From positions 2,734,501 to 2,798,500 of the forward strand of contig NZ_AP024154.1 in NCBI RefSeq assembly GCF_015533855.1: a stretch of 64,000 nt of DNA, read 5' to 3'. Position 1 is the first letter of the stretch. Each line of letters begins with the position of its first letter. Below are positions 1-9,432 of this stretch, piece after piece. Source of the DNA: Echinicola sp. 20G (GTDB lineage: Bacteria; Bacteroidota; Bacteroidia; Cytophagales; Cyclobacteriaceae). A model generated the notes under the pieces. It had not been told where the DNA came from. It saw only the letters and a list, made by a program, of their open reading frames with translations, and did not search any database. The position numbers were made by a program, and so were the translations under genes.

Positions 1-2006
1 GTACTTACTGGCTGTTGGCATGCTTTGTTAAAGCAGACGTAAATTAAAGCATTTCCTTTGGGATCTGCCACCTTATGTTCCAAAAGAGGGAGGCCGGAAT
101 CCGTAGTTTCACTGACTGCCATGACTTTGTGTCCCGAATAATTTTGTTGGAGTTGAAGGGCTAGTTCTTTAGCTCCTTTTCCTACAATGGCAATTTCAGG
201 AGTAGGAACAAGCTTTGAAAGATATACACTTGCCCAATTGGTTAAGAAGCCTGGCTCCTTGATTAAAGTGGTGCGGATCAGGCCTAATAGCTGATCGGAA
301 AGTTTGCTGTACGGCTCATGATAAAAATATAGGCTCAGAAAATGAAGATTGCTGGCCATCATGGAATTGGATGAAGGAATTACATTGTCAAATATCTCTT
401 TTTTATTCGCAATTAACTCTTCTGAATCTGGGTTGTTGAAATAGAATAAACCTTCTTCATGATCAAGAAAATGTTCAAGAGTAAAGTCAGTCAAAGCTCT
501 AGCTTTAAGGATCCATTTTTCATCAAAAGTTAGCTGATATAAATGAATGAAACCCTGTATCACCGCAGCATAATCCTCGAGGAAAGCTGGAGTGTAGGCA
601 GTCCCGTTCTTGTAAGAACGGTAAAGTTGGTTTTCCCTAAGCATTTTGTCCAGAAGAAATTCTCCATTCTGGAGAGCCATGCTTTTGGCTTCATCGGAGT
701 TGGTGGCCCAGTAAGCTTGAACTAAGCCTGAAATGACTAGCCCATTCCATCCAGAAAGGATTTTGTCGTCCAACCCTGGCCTGATCCTCATATTTCGGAG
801 TGAAAGAAGTCTTTGTTTGGTGAAAGTAACTTTTTCTATGAGTTCTTTCGTGGTCAACCCGAATTTTGAGGCGACTTCTTCATAGGAAGAAGTTTGAAAG
901 AGGATGTTTACGCCATTTTCCCAATTGCCGTTTTTACTTGTATTGTATAGTTCATAAAACCATTCTTCTCCTTCCTCCAGCAGAGCCTCCAATTCATCAA
1001 AGGTCCAGGTGTAGAACTTACCTTCTTCACCTTCACTGTCCGCGTCCAAAGCCGCAAAAAATCCACCGTCTTTTTCGAGCATTTCAGATTTCAGCCAATG
1101 AATTGTTTCTACTATCTTTTCCTTGAAAAGAGGGGCTTTACTGTTTTGGTAAGCTTTTGAATAAAGACTCAGAAGTTGGCCATTATCATAAAGCATTTTT
1201 TCGAAATGGGGAGCAAACCATTCGCCATCCACAGAATATCTTGAAAAACCTCCGGCCAGATGGTCATATATTCCTCCCATGCCTATCTTTTTTAGGGTAA
1301 AGACTACTTTCTCTTTCAGTGAAAGATTGGATTTTAGTTGTGCATAATCCAACAAGAAGTTCCAGATCGATGGCATAGGAAACTTGGGTACTCTCTTCAT
1401 CCCTCCCCACTGATCATCCATTTGACTTTCAATTTTATCAGAGATCAGGACCAACTCATTTGGGGATAGTTCATTATCACTAGAGGATAAATTATACTTG
1501 TCTTTTTCTTTCTGTTTTAAGCTATTGCCAAAACCTTCAGCGCTTTTGGAAAGGTCATCAAAATGCTTGTCATAAGCCTCCGCAATGTTTTGGAGCAAGC
1601 CTTTCCAATTGGTGTTAGGGAAATAAGTTCCGCCATAAAATGGCTTTTGATTGGGCATCAGAAATACATTGAGTGGCCAGCCACCTTGAAGTCCCATCGC
1701 CTGTACCGCATCCATGTAGATATTATCCAAGTCTGGCCGCTCTTCCCTATCTATTTTAATTGAAATAAAATGCTCATTCATGATGGCAGCTGTTGCTTCA
1801 TCCTCAAAACTTTCATGTTCCATGACATGACACCAATGGCAAGCAGAATAACCTATGGATACTAAAATTGGTTTGTTTTCTGCCTTGGCTTTTGCTAAAG
1901 CTTCAGGTCCCCAAGGGTACCAATTGACAGGATTGTATGCATGTTGTAATAAATAGGGGCTTTGGCTTTTTATAAGTTGATTGGCCTGTTTGGTCATGGG
2001 GGACAT
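1..2006 (-). CDS. Thioredoxin domain-containing protein, DUF255/YyaL family (C-terminus cut by window edge)
   Basis: The reading frame is open from the start to base 1, about 668 residues, and probably lacks only a few C-terminal residues. The N-terminal region carries the family signature [16 protein letters not shown] near residue 50, a thioredoxin-like CxxC, followed by [13 protein letters not shown]. The rest is an alpha/alpha-barrel-like region ([35 protein letters not shown]). The family is related to human SPATA20; its biochemical role is not established, and thiol redox or sugar-related functions have been suggested from its folds. No signal peptide is visible, so it is probably cytoplasmic. 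Two in-frame ATGs are possible (2006 and 1997); 1997 fits the usual short N-terminus before SPYLLQHA. The GSCFA gene ends just upstream on the same strand. Confidence 0.88.
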   Translation of the reverse strand, partial: MSPMTKQANQLIKSQSPYLLQHAYNPVNWYPWGPEALAKAKAENKPILVSIGYSACHWCHVMEHESFEDEATAAIMNEHFISIKIDREERPDLDNIYMDAVQAMGLQGGWPLNVFLMPNQKPFYGGTYFPNTNWKGLLQNIAEAYDKHFDDLSKSAEGFGNSLKQKEKDKYNLSSSDNELSPNELVLISDKIESQMDDQWGGMKRVPKFPMPSIWNFLLDYAQLKSNLSLKEKVVFTLKKIGMGGIYDHLAGGFSRYSVDGEWFAPHFEKMLYDNGQLLSLYSKAYQNSKAPLFKEKIVETIHWLKSEMLEKDGGFFAALDADSEGEEGKFYTWTFDELEALLEEGEEWFYELYNTSKNGNWENGVNILFQTSSYEEVASKFGLTTKELIEKVTFTKQRLLSLRNMRIRPGLDDKILSGWNGLVISGLVQAYWATNSDEAKSMALQNGEFLLDKMLRENQLYRSYKNGTAYTPAFLEDYAAVIQGFIHLYQLTFDEKWILKARALTDFTLEHFLDHEEGLFYFNNPDSEELIANKKEIFDNVIPSSNSMMASNLHFLSLYFYHEPYSKLSDQLLGLIRTTLIKEPGFLTNWASVYLSKLVPTPEIAIVGKGAKELALQLQQNYSGHKVMAVSETTDSGLPLLEHKVADPKGNALIYVCFNKACQQPVS

Positions 2007-2011
2007 TTGGT

Positions 2012-2989
2012 TTATGAAAGAATTTGCGATTTTACGAAATTGACTTCACTAGTAAAATCAATCTTAGGTGTCATTTGTTCCATTTTTTGAAGCAGCTTTT
2101 TCAAAAAGGCTTGATGGCTTTCTCCAGATGGGTTAAAAGGTTTATGAGATAGTGATCTGATAATTTCTTCTATCTTCAAAATTGTTTTTTGAGTGTCATT
2201 AGTCAGAAAGCTTTTAGAAAACTTCTCCCAAATATATTGCTCAGCTTGGGGACTGGGATGAATCATGTCTTCCTTGTAAAAGCGGTAATCCCTGAGTTCA
2301 TCCAACATGATCTCATAACTGGGGAAGTAGCTGACATTTTTAAAGGAAGTTTCAAGTTCATGACAGAAAACCCGTAAAAGGGATTTACTGTATTGGTTTT
2401 CAGGGATTCCATCCTTGATATGTCTCACTGGACTTACCGTTAAAATAATATTTAAATTAGGATTGATAGTAATCAAAGGTGCGTACAATGCCTCAAAAGC
2501 GGACCTCATCTCCGGTATATCCAATGATCTCTTTTTGAATAGTTTAGCAGGTTGCTTATGGCAGTTAGCCACTGTTTGGTTCAACTGTAAGTGGTCATAG
2601 ACATGGGTTGTGCCTAGGGTGATGGTTAAATGGGAAGCATGAGAGAGTGCCAAAGCTGTCTTTTCGATGGATTTTCGAATTTTATTCATCAAGCCAGTTT
2701 TAGAAGAAGCTGAAATTTCGGAATGACAGCCATAATGCAAATGCCTCCCCTGAAAATCAATAACCATTTCGTGAGGTAGATTTTGACCTGCAATGGAGTT
2801 TTGCAGTAAGGTAAATAGAGACAAAGGATTGAATATGGTGCCGAAGGGATTGTTCAATACTTCAAATTTTCTTTCCAAAAGTTTATTGCCTATGACAGTT
2901 GAAAAGCAAGAGCCAACGGTGACAATTGTCTTGTCATAGTTAATAGGAGTGTGGTAGGTTGGGATATCAAAATTGGTCCGTAATTGCAT
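2012..2989 (-). CDS. GSCFA domain-containing protein
   Basis: A 325-residue protein of the GSCFA family, named after the motif seen here as [11 protein letters not shown] at residues 25-35. The C-terminal part has [14 protein letters not shown], resembling the Asp/His block of SGNH/GDSL hydrolases, and the GSCF serine would fit as nucleophile of an SGNH-like fold; that activity is an inference. No signal peptide is visible. The ATG start is supported by the conserved N-terminal [14 protein letters not shown]. It lies immediately upstream of the DUF255 gene on the same strand, so the two may be co-transcribed. The substrate is unknown. The family assignment is strong, the function open. Confidence 0.85.
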   Translation of the reverse strand: MQLRTNFDIPTYHTPINYDKTIVTVGSCFSTVIGNKLLERKFEVLNNPFGTIFNPLSLFTLLQNSIAGQNLPHEMVIDFQGRHLHYGCHSEISASSKTGLMNKIRKSIEKTALALSHASHLTITLGTTHVYDHLQLNQTVANCHKQPAKLFKKRSLDIPEMRSAFEALYAPLITINPNLNIILTVSPVRHIKDGIPENQYSKSLLRVFCHELETSFKNVSYFPSYEIMLDELRDYRFYKEDMIHPSPQAEQYIWEKFSKSFLTNDTQKTILKIEEIIRSLSHKPFNPSGESHQAFLKKLLQKMEQMTPKIDFTSEVNFVKSQILS

Positions 2990-3184
2990 GAAGCTAAATT
3001 AATAAAATTGAAGCAATGATCAGTTTTAGAAGTATTAGGGAGTTATAATTTATTTAAGTGTTAATAAAGTGTATTGTTTATTATTAATATGTGAAAATTA
3101 CTAATGATATGTTGAGGTTTTGGTTTGATTAGTCTATTTTTATTGACTTACAGACAGTTAGAAGTTTTAATAACCATTCATGCT

Positions 3185-3433
3185 ATGAAACCATTTACTT
3201 TAGAGAAAACAGTAGAAGCTACTGTAGAGAAACTACAGAAATTAAAAATTGAGAATCAATTAGTGTCAGAATTGGAGTGGTGTTTAGGAAGCTACCGTTT
3301 TGACAGTAATCCTGTTGGATTGATTGAAAAAAGTTTTTTGGCCTTAGGAGCTTTGAAGGCTGAGAAAGAAAAAAACAGTAGGGCAGTTTCCAAGAAACTT
3401 TTGGAAGACTTGGAGAAGGTTGCTGCTGCGTAA
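3185..3433 (+). CDS. Small conserved hypothetical protein (82 aa)
   Basis: An 82-residue, largely alpha-helical, charged protein beginning MKPFTLEKTVEATVEK. The frame extends upstream to 3125, but that extension is hydrophobic and atypical; the ATG at 3185 gives a coherent soluble protein. No catalytic motif or domain is recognised. The middle contains ELEWCLGSYRFDSNPVGL and the C-terminus is Lys/Glu-rich. It stands alone, converging on the rplI operon with a shared hairpin terminator between them. It looks like a lineage-specific small protein of Cytophagales; function unknown. Confidence 0.65.
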   Translation: MKPFTLEKTVEATVEKLQKLKIENQLVSELEWCLGSYRFDSNPVGLIEKSFLALGALKAEKEKNSRAVSKKLLEDLEKVAAA

Positions 3434-3458
3434 TTTTTTACTTTTTGTGCAAAAAAAT

Positions 3459-3490
3459 AAGGCTATCCAATTAATGGATAGCCTTAAACT
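3459..3490. terminator. Bidirectional intrinsic terminator between the 82-aa gene and rplI
   Basis: Ten-base perfect inverted repeat (3459-3468 with 3476-3485, seven-base loop), with an A-run on the left side. It lies between two convergent genes and can terminate both. Confidence 0.8.
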
Positions 3491-3514
3491 ATGTTCACTT
3501 GTAATAAGCTGAGA

Positions 3515-3958
3515 TTATTCAGCTACTACTACAAATTTAACTTCAGTTTTAACTTCTCTGTGAAGGTCAACTTCTGCTTGGTATTCACCTGCTCCAGTTA
3601 CTGGAGTGCTGATAGCGATTTTCTTTCTATCAACCTCAACACCTTTAGCTGCAAGAGCGTCAGAAATCTGAAGGGTAGTAACTTTACCGAAGATTTTACC
3701 TGAATCACCGATTTTAGCTTTGATCTCTAGGGAAATTCCTTCGATTTTAGCCGCTAGTTCCTCAGCTTCAGTTTTGATTTTTTCAGCTTTGTGAGCTGCT
3801 TGCTTGATATTTTCTTCAAGAATTCTCTTGTTGGAAGCTGTGGCCAATACAGCAAAACCCTGAGGGATAAGGTAATTTCTTCCATATCCAGGTTTTACAG
3901 CAACTAAGTCGTTTTTATAGCCAAGTCCTTTTATGTCTGTTTTTAAGATAACGTCCAT
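3515..3958 (-). CDS. rplI: 50S ribosomal protein L9
   Basis: 147 residues, the usual length of L9. The N-terminal 23S rRNA-binding domain starts MDVILKTDIKGLGYKND and has the conserved VKPGYGRNYLIPQGFA. A central Lys/Glu/Ala helix (about residues 45-80) connects to the C-terminal domain, which has GKIFGKVTTLQISDALAAKG. L9 bridges the L1 stalk base of the large subunit and affects frame maintenance. It is the last gene of rpsF-rpsR-rplI, 43 bases behind rpsR, and is followed by a bidirectional terminator. Confidence 0.97.
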   Translation of the reverse strand: MDVILKTDIKGLGYKNDLVAVKPGYGRNYLIPQGFAVLATASNKRILEENIKQAAHKAEKIKTEAEELAAKIEGISLEIKAKIGDSGKIFGKVTTLQISDALAAKGVEVDRKKIAISTPVTGAGEYQAEVDLHREVKTEVKFVVVAE

Positions 3959-4001
3959 TGTAGTTGTCTAATTTAATATATTTGAATAGAACAGGGCCGG
4001 A

Positions 4002-4253
4002 TTATTTCAGTCCGTCAGTTACATAAGGTAACAAGGCCAAATGTCTTGCTTTTTTGATGGCGTTAGCCACTTTTCTCTGGTATTTCGCAGAGTTTCCAGT
4101 AAGTCTTCTTGGAAGGATTTTACCTTGCTCATTCACAAACTTCAATAAGAAGTTAGGATCTTTATAGTCGATGTACTTGATGCCTAATTTTCTGAATCGG
4201 CAGTACTTCTTCTTATTCTGCTCTCTGTTGATTGGTTCGTTCTTAAGTGTCAT
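4002..4253 (-). CDS. rpsR: 30S ribosomal protein S18
   Basis: 83 residues, the standard S18 length, with the conserved core [19 protein letters not shown] and the basic C-terminal block [21 protein letters not shown]18 binds S6 and 16S rRNA on the platform of the small subunit. Its ATG overlaps the stop of rpsF (ATGA at 4250-4253), which suggests translational coupling and fits the 1:1 pairing of S6 and S18. Confidence 0.97.
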   Translation of the reverse strand: MTLKNEPINREQNKKKYCRFRKLGIKYIDYKDPNFLLKFVNEQGKILPRRLTGNSAKYQRKVANAIKKARHLALLPYVTDGLK

Positions 4254-4621
4254 TTTGCAGCCTCCTCTTTTACTTCAGATTTTTTGTTGAATTCTCCTTT
4301 TCTTCTTCTCTCTGCATAAGCAATTGCATGCTTGTCAAGAGCAGTAGTCAAGAAACGCATCACTTTCTCGTCTCTTCTCATTTCAAGCTCGAACTTCTTG
4401 ATCAAAGTAGGCTCGCTCTTGAATTCTACTAGAACGTAAAAACCAGTGCTTTTCTTCTCGATTGGGTAAGCTAGCTTCTTAAGACCCCAGTTTTCAACAT
4501 TGATAATGTCTGCTCCCTCTTCTTTTAACAAGTTTACAAACTTGTCTACGGTATCCTTCATCTGAACATCAGACAAAACGGGAGTTAAAATGAATACCGT
4601 TTCATAATTTTTCTGGAACAT
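4250..4621 (-). CDS. rpsF: 30S ribosomal protein S6
   Basis: 123 residues. The N-terminus [17 protein letters not shown] and the motif [20 protein letters not shown] are diagnostic for S6, the platform protein that pairs with S18. A charged C-terminal tail ([14 protein letters not shown]) extends past the core fold, as is common in Bacteroidota. It is the first gene of the operon; a consensus Bacteroidota promoter lies about 40 bases upstream. In other bacteria S6:S18 can bind its own leader RNA, but no such structure was identified here. Confidence 0.97.
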   Translation of the reverse strand: MFQKNYETVFILTPVLSDVQMKDTVDKFVNLLKEEGADIINVENWGLKKLAYPIEKKSTGFYVLVEFKSEPTLIKKFELEMRRDEKVMRFLTTALDKHAIAYAERRRKGEFNKKSEVKEEAAK

Positions 4622-4658
4622 TTGATAATTGTTTAGCTATAATTATTTAAACAGACCG

Positions 4659-4689
4659 CAAAATTAAGGGTTTATTTCAATTAATCAAA
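4659..4689 (-). promoter_or_regulatory. Bacteroidota sigma-ABfr-type promoter for rpsF-rpsR-rplI
   Basis: Read on the minus strand: TTTG (4689-4686), 19 bases, then TAATTTTG (4666-4659). This is a full match to the Bacteroidota housekeeping consensus TTTG/TAnnTTTG. Transcription would start near 4652, leaving a leader of about 30 bases before rpsF. Confidence 0.75.
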
Positions 4690-4759
4690 AAAGGCCGTCC
4701 TTTTTTAAAGACAAGGAGTCAGGATAGTAGGGGCTTATGGATAGACCAAAACGCTAAAA

Positions 4760-4797
4760 GCAAAACACCCATGGATAAAGATATCCACAGGTGTTTG
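4760..4797 (-). terminator. Intrinsic terminator after the coiled-coil membrane protein gene
   Basis: AAACACC (4763-4769) pairs with GGTGTTT (4790-4796), with an inner TGGATA/TATCCA helix. In the minus direction it is followed by a T-rich stretch. It sits just downstream of the stop at 4831. Confidence 0.6.
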
Positions 4798-4830
4798 ATT
4801 GAATCCAATATGTCAAACTCAAAAAATCAG

Positions 4831-5751
4831 TTATTTTATTTCAAATGATTTATTGCCTATGTTAAACCCTTCAGAATAGATTTTTACCTCGTATACACCT
4901 TCTGGGTATTCAGTTTCTTTTTGATATAAATAGATCAAACGCTTTTTAGTGTTGTCAAAGAGGATATCCTGTTTAGCGGTATAAAACTCCTCTCTTCCAT
5001 CAATGGAAAAGGTGCCCGACCCTTTTGCGATGTCAAAGATGACTTGATTGTTGGGAGCAACTACCTGAACATAAATATCCTTAGTGCCTGGTTCTGCTAC
5101 CTTGTTTTCAGATATGTCAAATGAGATTTTCAGTTTTTCCAATTGTCTGTTTCTAAAGGATCCTTCCCTTTCACGTCCTTTATTGTTAACCGCTGCTACT
5201 ACAATATTTTCCGCATGAAGCTTCTGGGCAATGTTTACCTTTTCCTCCAATTCTTCTTGCTTCAGGTTGAGCTGCACAATAGAATCTTCAATTTCGGCTT
5301 TCGAAGTTTTTAGGTCTTGGTTTTCGGTAAATAGTTGCTCATTGACTTGTTTAAGCCTGGTGATCTCCTGATCCTTTTCTGTCAATACACCGGAGAAGCT
5401 ATCTATTTTTTTGTTTAGAGCGGAAATCTCTGCCGCACTGCGGTTTCTTTCTGTGTTTCTTTCTTGGAGTAGTTGTTCCTTAAGGACCACAAGGGAGTCA
5501 ACATTTCCGCCCAGCTTTTTGATTTCATTGATCCGTAGGTCTAGTTGATAAGCCATTGAATCAATTCTCAAATTAAGGTTGTTATTTTCCTCTGAAAGAA
5601 TAAGGATTTCTTCTGTTTTTTGGGTTTTGTCGACACTGTCAAGATACAGTTTGACACCACTGAAAATGACAAGCAAAATCAGTACAATGATCAAAATGTT
5701 TTTCCCTTTTTCGTTTCGGGAAGATTTCTCTTCAGGTATATTAGTACTCAT
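4831..5751 (-). CDS. Membrane-anchored coiled-coil protein, unknown function
   Basis: 306 residues. A short cytoplasmic N-terminus rich in Ser/Glu/Lys is followed by one transmembrane segment (about residues 18-36, NILIIVLILLVIFSGVKLYL). A long coiled coil follows (about residues 40-180, repeated Leu/Glu/Lys heptads). The last 110 residues are rich in beta strands, with KISFDISENKVAEPGTKDIY and YPEGVYEVKIYSEG. The topology suggests an inner-membrane protein with a periplasmic coiled coil and a beta-sandwich-like cap. No enzymatic motif was seen. It is divergent from a TPMT-family methyltransferase and has its own terminator. Related proteins seem typical of Cytophagales, but the family is not one I can name. 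Confidence 0.75.
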   Translation of the reverse strand: MSTNIPEEKSSRNEKGKNILIIVLILLVIFSGVKLYLDSVDKTQKTEEILILSEENNNLNLRIDSMAYQLDLRINEIKKLGGNVDSLVVLKEQLLQERNTERNRSAAEISALNKKIDSFSGVLTEKDQEITRLKQVNEQLFTENQDLKTSKAEIEDSIVQLNLKQEELEEKVNIAQKLHAENIVVAAVNNKGREREGSFRNRQLEKLKISFDISENKVAEPGTKDIYVQVVAPNNQVIFDIAKGSGTFSIDGREEFYTAKQDILFDNTKKRLIYLYQKETEYPEGVYEVKIYSEGFNIGNKSFEIK

Positions 5752-5795
5752 AGTGATTGAATATTAGAACAAAATTCAAATAATAATTTTAATAT

Positions 5796-6392
5796 ATGTC
5801 TCAGGCATTAGATGAAAACTATTGGACTTCCAGGTATCTCGACCAAAACACAGGTTGGGATGTAGGAGAAGCAACTATTCCCCTAAAGCAATATTTAGAC
5901 CAAATTGTAAACCATGGATTGGAGATACTCGTTCCGGGTGCAGGAAATGCCCATGAGGCTGTGTATGCGCATAAAAAAGGGTTTAAGAATGTTCATATTT
6001 TAGATTTTGCAGAACCTCCTTTAAAGCAGTTTAGGGAACGCTTTCCTGAATTTCCCAAAGAGCACATTCACCATGAAAATTTCTTTGGGCATCAAGGTCA
6101 GTATGATCTGATATTGGAACAAACTTTCTTTTGTGCCTTGAAACCTAATTTACGAAATGATTACGTCAAAAAAATGACTGAACTGCTTAAACCTAGTGGG
6201 AGACTGGTTGGAGTGCTGTTTGATGTTGAATTTGAAAAGGATGGGCCGCCATTTGGAGGAGCTAAGAAAGACTACCTGGAAGTGTTTGGCCAAGAGTTGG
6301 AAATTGTGACAATGGAAAGGTGCTATAATTCTATTCCTCCTAGAGCTGGGAATGAATTGTTTTTCAAAGCAAGAAGGAAGAGTTTAGTTTAA
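5796..6392 (+). CDS. Thiopurine S-methyltransferase (TPMT) family SAM-dependent methyltransferase
   Basis: 198 residues. The N-terminus YWTSRYLDQNTGWDVGEAT is the TPMT-family start, followed by the SAM-binding loop LVPGAGNAHEAVYAHKKG (about residues 45-62) and the acidic strand end VHILDFAEPP. The later motif ILEQTFFCALKP matches the family. Bacterial members methylate small thiols, selenium or tellurium compounds or halides; the substrate here cannot be told. The stop codon shares the palindrome TTAA (6389-6392) with the stop of the convergent methyltransferase gene. Confidence 0.88.
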   Translation: MSQALDENYWTSRYLDQNTGWDVGEATIPLKQYLDQIVNHGLEILVPGAGNAHEAVYAHKKGFKNVHILDFAEPPLKQFRERFPEFPKEHIHHENFFGHQGQYDLILEQTFFCALKPNLRNDYVKKMTELLKPSGRLVGVLFDVEFEKDGPPFGGAKKDYLEVFGQELEIVTMERCYNSIPPRAGNELFFKARRKSLV

Positions 6393-7165
6393 TAGTGGAG
6401 TATATAATGGTTTTTCTTTAGGCCTTTTTTGAAAAACAGGACACCACATTCATAAAAGTCCATGCTCATAGTGACTGAAGGGGAGTCTTTGATGGTTTGC
6501 CAAGCTTGTTCCATTCCCTTGGAGCGATGAATGTCTCCAATAGCGACTATACTATCTTCATTTAAGAAGGGAGTTATCTGTTCCCAAAATGTCAAGGTAG
6601 GCTCGTAAGCATGATGGGCATCAATCAACACAAAGTCTAATTTGTTTGGCCGCTTCAGAAATTCTGGCAACGTAATTTCGATTTGGCCAATTAGCAAAGA
6701 GACATTGGAGAAATTAGAAAAAGTGTTTTGGGCAACTTTTGCCAATTCTTCTGCCCCTTCAAAAGTATAGAGCTTCCCCTTAGTTGTCTTGGCCAAATAG
6801 CAGGTGTTAATTCCTACACAAGTGCCTAACTCAATTACTGTTTGTGCTGGCGTTAAGGAGCAAAAGTATTGATAGAGTTTTGAGAATTTGGATGAACTGG
6901 TGCTGTGTCGGGTTATACCTGAAATTCTTCTGATGGGCTCTTTTAAATGTATGGAGCCAGCCCCGAAATCCTGAATGGTTATTTTTTTGTGGTTTTGAAG
7001 TAGTTGTTTTCTTAGGGCTTTTAATTCCGTATCATCATTTGTTTTAAGGTTTTTTTTTAACCCTTCGTATACTTTAAAGGAAAACGGTGATTGCAAAGAA
7101 TGTCTATCCTCCTTCCTGAGAAAGTACTTCAGGTATGCCAATAGTGGGTAAATCTTTTCTAACAA
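6389..7165 (-). CDS. Class I SAM-dependent methyltransferase (O-methyltransferase-like)
   Basis: About 258 residues with the TTG start at 7165; ATG starts at 7264 or 7234 would overlap apaG deeply and give an N-terminus unlike the family. The conserved start region is LEKIYPLLAYLKYFLRKEDR and then HSLQSPFSFKVYEGL, typical of Bacteroidota proteins of this type. The SAM motif is TVIELGTCVGINTCYLAK, with acidic LYTFEGAEELAKVA and LDFVLIDAHHAYEPTL (metal/SAM-site Asp), as in Methyltransf_24 or catechol-type O-methyltransferases. It begins five bases from the apaG stop, so it is probably coupled to apaG. The substrate is unknown. Confidence 0.8.
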   Translation of the reverse strand: MLEKIYPLLAYLKYFLRKEDRHSLQSPFSFKVYEGLKKNLKTNDDTELKALRKQLLQNHKKITIQDFGAGSIHLKEPIRRISGITRHSTSSSKFSKLYQYFCSLTPAQTVIELGTCVGINTCYLAKTTKGKLYTFEGAEELAKVAQNTFSNFSNVSLLIGQIEITLPEFLKRPNKLDFVLIDAHHAYEPTLTFWEQITPFLNEDSIVAIGDIHRSKGMEQAWQTIKDSPSVTMSMDFYECGVLFFKKGLKKNHYILHY

Positions 7166-7169
7166 AATG

Positions 7170-7556
7170 TTAATTATGGAAGATGTCTGAAATGAGTTGG
7201 AATTCCGGTATTTGTACTTCAATGATGGTTCCATCTTGGATGCGCTCCATAAAGTATTGCCCATTCATTTTTCCTAGGCCAGAGCTAAGGTTACAGCCTG
7301 AAACATATTGATGGGACTTTCCTGGTTCGAGTATGGGTTGTTGCCCTACGACTCCATCTCCTTCGACAAGCTTGATGCTTTGTCCTGCATCATATACTTC
7401 CCATTTTCTTTTTAGAAGTTGGACCGTGTGGGAGCTATTGTTTTCGATGGTGACTTTGTAGGTGAATACATAGTGGTGCTGGTGCGGACTACTGTATTCC
7501 GCCTGATATGTAGCCTCTACGCTTACCTTTATTCCTTGGGTGATTGCAGTAACCAT
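7170..7556 (-). CDS. apaG: ApaG domain protein
   Basis: 128 residues, the standard length. The family signature is present: YKVTIENNSSHTVQLLKRKW and a GxGxxG-like turn VEGDGVVGQQPILEPG. The tail GKMNGQYFMERIQDG is also conserved. ApaG has a fibronectin-III-like fold; in enterobacteria the gene is linked to apaH and named for cobalt/magnesium phenotypes, but its molecular role is unclear. Here it leads a two-gene minus-strand unit with a methyltransferase and diverges from ung. An imperfect promoter -7 element (TAATTTCG) lies about 40 bases upstream. Confidence 0.93.
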   Translation of the reverse strand: MVTAITQGIKVSVEATYQAEYSSPHQHHYVFTYKVTIENNSSHTVQLLKRKWEVYDAGQSIKLVEGDGVVGQQPILEPGKSHQYVSGCNLSSGLGKMNGQYFMERIQDGTIIEVQIPEFQLISDIFHN

Positions 7557-7629
7557 TAAAAACTTTGTCTAACAGGATTTTTGTTCGAAATTAAGGGTTT
7601 ATTATGAATTCTCAAGAGAAATAAATTAA

Positions 7630-8292
7630 ATGAACGTTAAAATAAACGGAGGCTGGAAGGAAAAACTAGCTGATGAGTTTGATAAGCCCTATTTTGAGTC
7701 ACTGGTGAATTTTGTAAAAAGTGAATATCAAAACAAGCATATTTACCCTAAAGGAAGCGATATTTTCAATGCTTTTGAGCAGTGTCCATTTGATCAGGTA
7801 AAAGTGGTGGTTTTAGGGCAAGACCCTTATCATGGGCCTGGACAAGCTCATGGCCTGTCCTTTTCGGTGCAGGAAGGCATTCCGTTTCCTCCTTCGCTGA
7901 TGAATATCTTTAAGGAGCTTAAGAGTGATTTAAATGTTCCAGTTCCTGCCCATGGTAATTTGGAGCGCTGGGCAAAGCAAGGGGTATTGCTTTTGAATGC
8001 TACACTGACGGTGGAGGCCCACAAAGCAGGTTCTCACCAAAAAAGAGGATGGGAAGAATTTACGGATGCGGTGATCCGAAAACTAGCAGAAGAAAAGGAA
8101 GGTTTGGTGTTTATGTTGTGGGGAGCTTATGCCAAGAAAAAAGCTGCATTTATATCTGATGCGAAACATTTGAAGTTATATGCGCCTCATCCGAGCCCCC
8201 TTTCAGCCCACAGGGGGTTTTTGGGTTGTGGACATTTCAGTAAAACTAATGCTTATTTGAAGGAAAAAGGATTGCAGGAAATTCAATGGTAA
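7630..8292 (+). CDS. ung: Uracil-DNA glycosylase
   Basis: 220 residues, full length for family 1 UDG. The water-activating loop VVVLGQDPYHGPGQAHGLSF contains the catalytic Asp65. LLLNATLTV (uracil recognition) and the DNA-intercalation loop HPSPLSAHRGFLGCGHFS with the conserved His are all intact. It removes uracil from DNA to start base-excision repair. It is a single gene, divergent from apaG, and ends at a perfect bidirectional terminator shared with lepB. Confidence 0.97.
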   Translation: MNVKINGGWKEKLADEFDKPYFESLVNFVKSEYQNKHIYPKGSDIFNAFEQCPFDQVKVVVLGQDPYHGPGQAHGLSFSVQEGIPFPPSLMNIFKELKSDLNVPVPAHGNLERWAKQGVLLLNATLTVEAHKAGSHQKRGWEEFTDAVIRKLAEEKEGLVFMLWGAYAKKKAAFISDAKHLKLYAPHPSPLSAHRGFLGCGHFSKTNAYLKEKGLQEIQW

Positions 8293-8294
8293 TG

Positions 8295-8326
8295 AAAAAG
8301 GGACTCAAAATTTTGAGTCCCTTTTT
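8295..8326. terminator. Perfect bidirectional terminator between ung and lepB
   Basis: A 32-base perfect palindrome: AAAAAGGGACTCAAAA followed directly by its complement, with A/T tails on both sides. It sits between the convergent stops of ung and lepB. Confidence 0.85.
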
Positions 8327-8342
8327 CGTATGTGTTTTCTGA

Positions 8343-9413
8343 TTAATGAATTCCTTTAAAGAACCTATTCCAGCGGATACTACTGAACATGCTTTTATGC
8401 TTGTCAAGAGAAAGCCATAAGAACCATGCTTTTCCGACGATATGGTCTTCAGGTACAAAACCCCAAAATCTGGAATCCAAGGAGTCGTGTCTATTGTCTC
8501 CCATCATGAAGTAATAATTTTGCTTGAAGGTATAGGTTTCCTGCTTTTCGCCATTGATGAAAATCTCATTTCCTTCAATACGAAGATCATCAATCCCTTC
8601 ATAATGTTTGATGGTAAAAGCATATCTTCTTACATTATCTTCAGTGAGGTCAATGGTCCAGCCCTCTGCAGGCACGGTCAACGGTCCAAAATTATCCCTG
8701 TTCCAGCCATAAAAAGCACCATCAGGATGAATGTCTGGATCTCCATTGCCTTTTTCATAAGTCCTGATTTTCACCTCTTTGATCACAGGGGATTTTGCCA
8801 AGCGCTCAGCCGATTGAGGAGTGGTGAACACCACGTACATGCCATTGTAGGGGTGAAAGGAATCTTGGTTGATGTCATACTCAGCAAAGAAGTCTGCGTT
8901 GAGCATTCTGTTTGGGATGACATCATAAGAAAACTGCATTTCTTCAGGGTTCTCTGCCGTTTCCCCATTGACAATTAACTGAGTGTCTACTATTTCAATT
9001 ACATCACCAGATATACCTACAGCTCTTTTAATGTAATTGGTCTTTAGGTCAACGGGATGCTCAAATTCATCTGGGTAATTGAAGACTACCACGTCATTTC
9101 TTTTTACAGAAGTGAAGCCAGGAAGCCTGTAATAAGGAAGTTGGATAGCATCCGAATAGGATGGGATCTCTGTTCCCCAGATTTTTTGATGTGTAAGCGG
9201 GACCTGAAGAAGCGTTTGTGGCGTCCTGGTTCCGTAATGCATTTTACTTACAAATAAGAAATCCCCAACCAGAAGAGAGCGCTCCATTGAGGCCGTTGGA
9301 ATGGTGAATGGTTCTAAAAATAACCAACGGATTAAGCTGGCGGCTATGACCGCGAAAACCAAGGCGTCCATCCATTCTCTAACGGGGCCTTTTTTCTTTT
9401 TTTCTGAACTCAT
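8343..9413 (-). CDS. lepB: Signal peptidase I
   Basis: 356 residues from the ATG at 9413 (a TTG four codons upstream is possible). One N-terminal transmembrane segment (WMDALVFAVIAASLIRWLFL) precedes the catalytic Ser motif IPTASMERSLLVGDFLFVSK. The general-base Lys lies in TNYIKRAVGISGDVIEI, and the C-terminal box is YFMMGDNRHDSLDSRFWGFV. It cleaves signal peptides of exported proteins. It is longer than E. coli-type minimal forms because of a periplasmic insertion between boxes, common in Bacteroidota. It is the last gene of parA-parB-DUF5683-dapB-lepB. Confidence 0.95.
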   Translation of the reverse strand: MSSEKKKKGPVREWMDALVFAVIAASLIRWLFLEPFTIPTASMERSLLVGDFLFVSKMHYGTRTPQTLLQVPLTHQKIWGTEIPSYSDAIQLPYYRLPGFTSVKRNDVVVFNYPDEFEHPVDLKTNYIKRAVGISGDVIEIVDTQLIVNGETAENPEEMQFSYDVIPNRMLNADFFAEYDINQDSFHPYNGMYVVFTTPQSAERLAKSPVIKEVKIRTYEKGNGDPDIHPDGAFYGWNRDNFGPLTVPAEGWTIDLTEDNVRRYAFTIKHYEGIDDLRIEGNEIFINGEKQETYTFKQNYYFMMGDNRHDSLDSRFWGFVPEDHIVGKAWFLWLSLDKHKSMFSSIRWNRFFKGIH

Positions 9414-9432
9414 GTTTTTTGACAATGATTAA

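Noticed and set aside
6389..6392. The shared TTAA stop codons of two convergent methyltransferase genes as a regulatory feature
   Set aside because: Curious but expected by chance in compact genomes; no hairpin there.
7166..7264. A longer methyltransferase start at 7264
   Set aside because: It would overlap apaG by 95 bases and the added residues mirror apaG codons; the TTG at 7165 gives the family-typical N-terminus.
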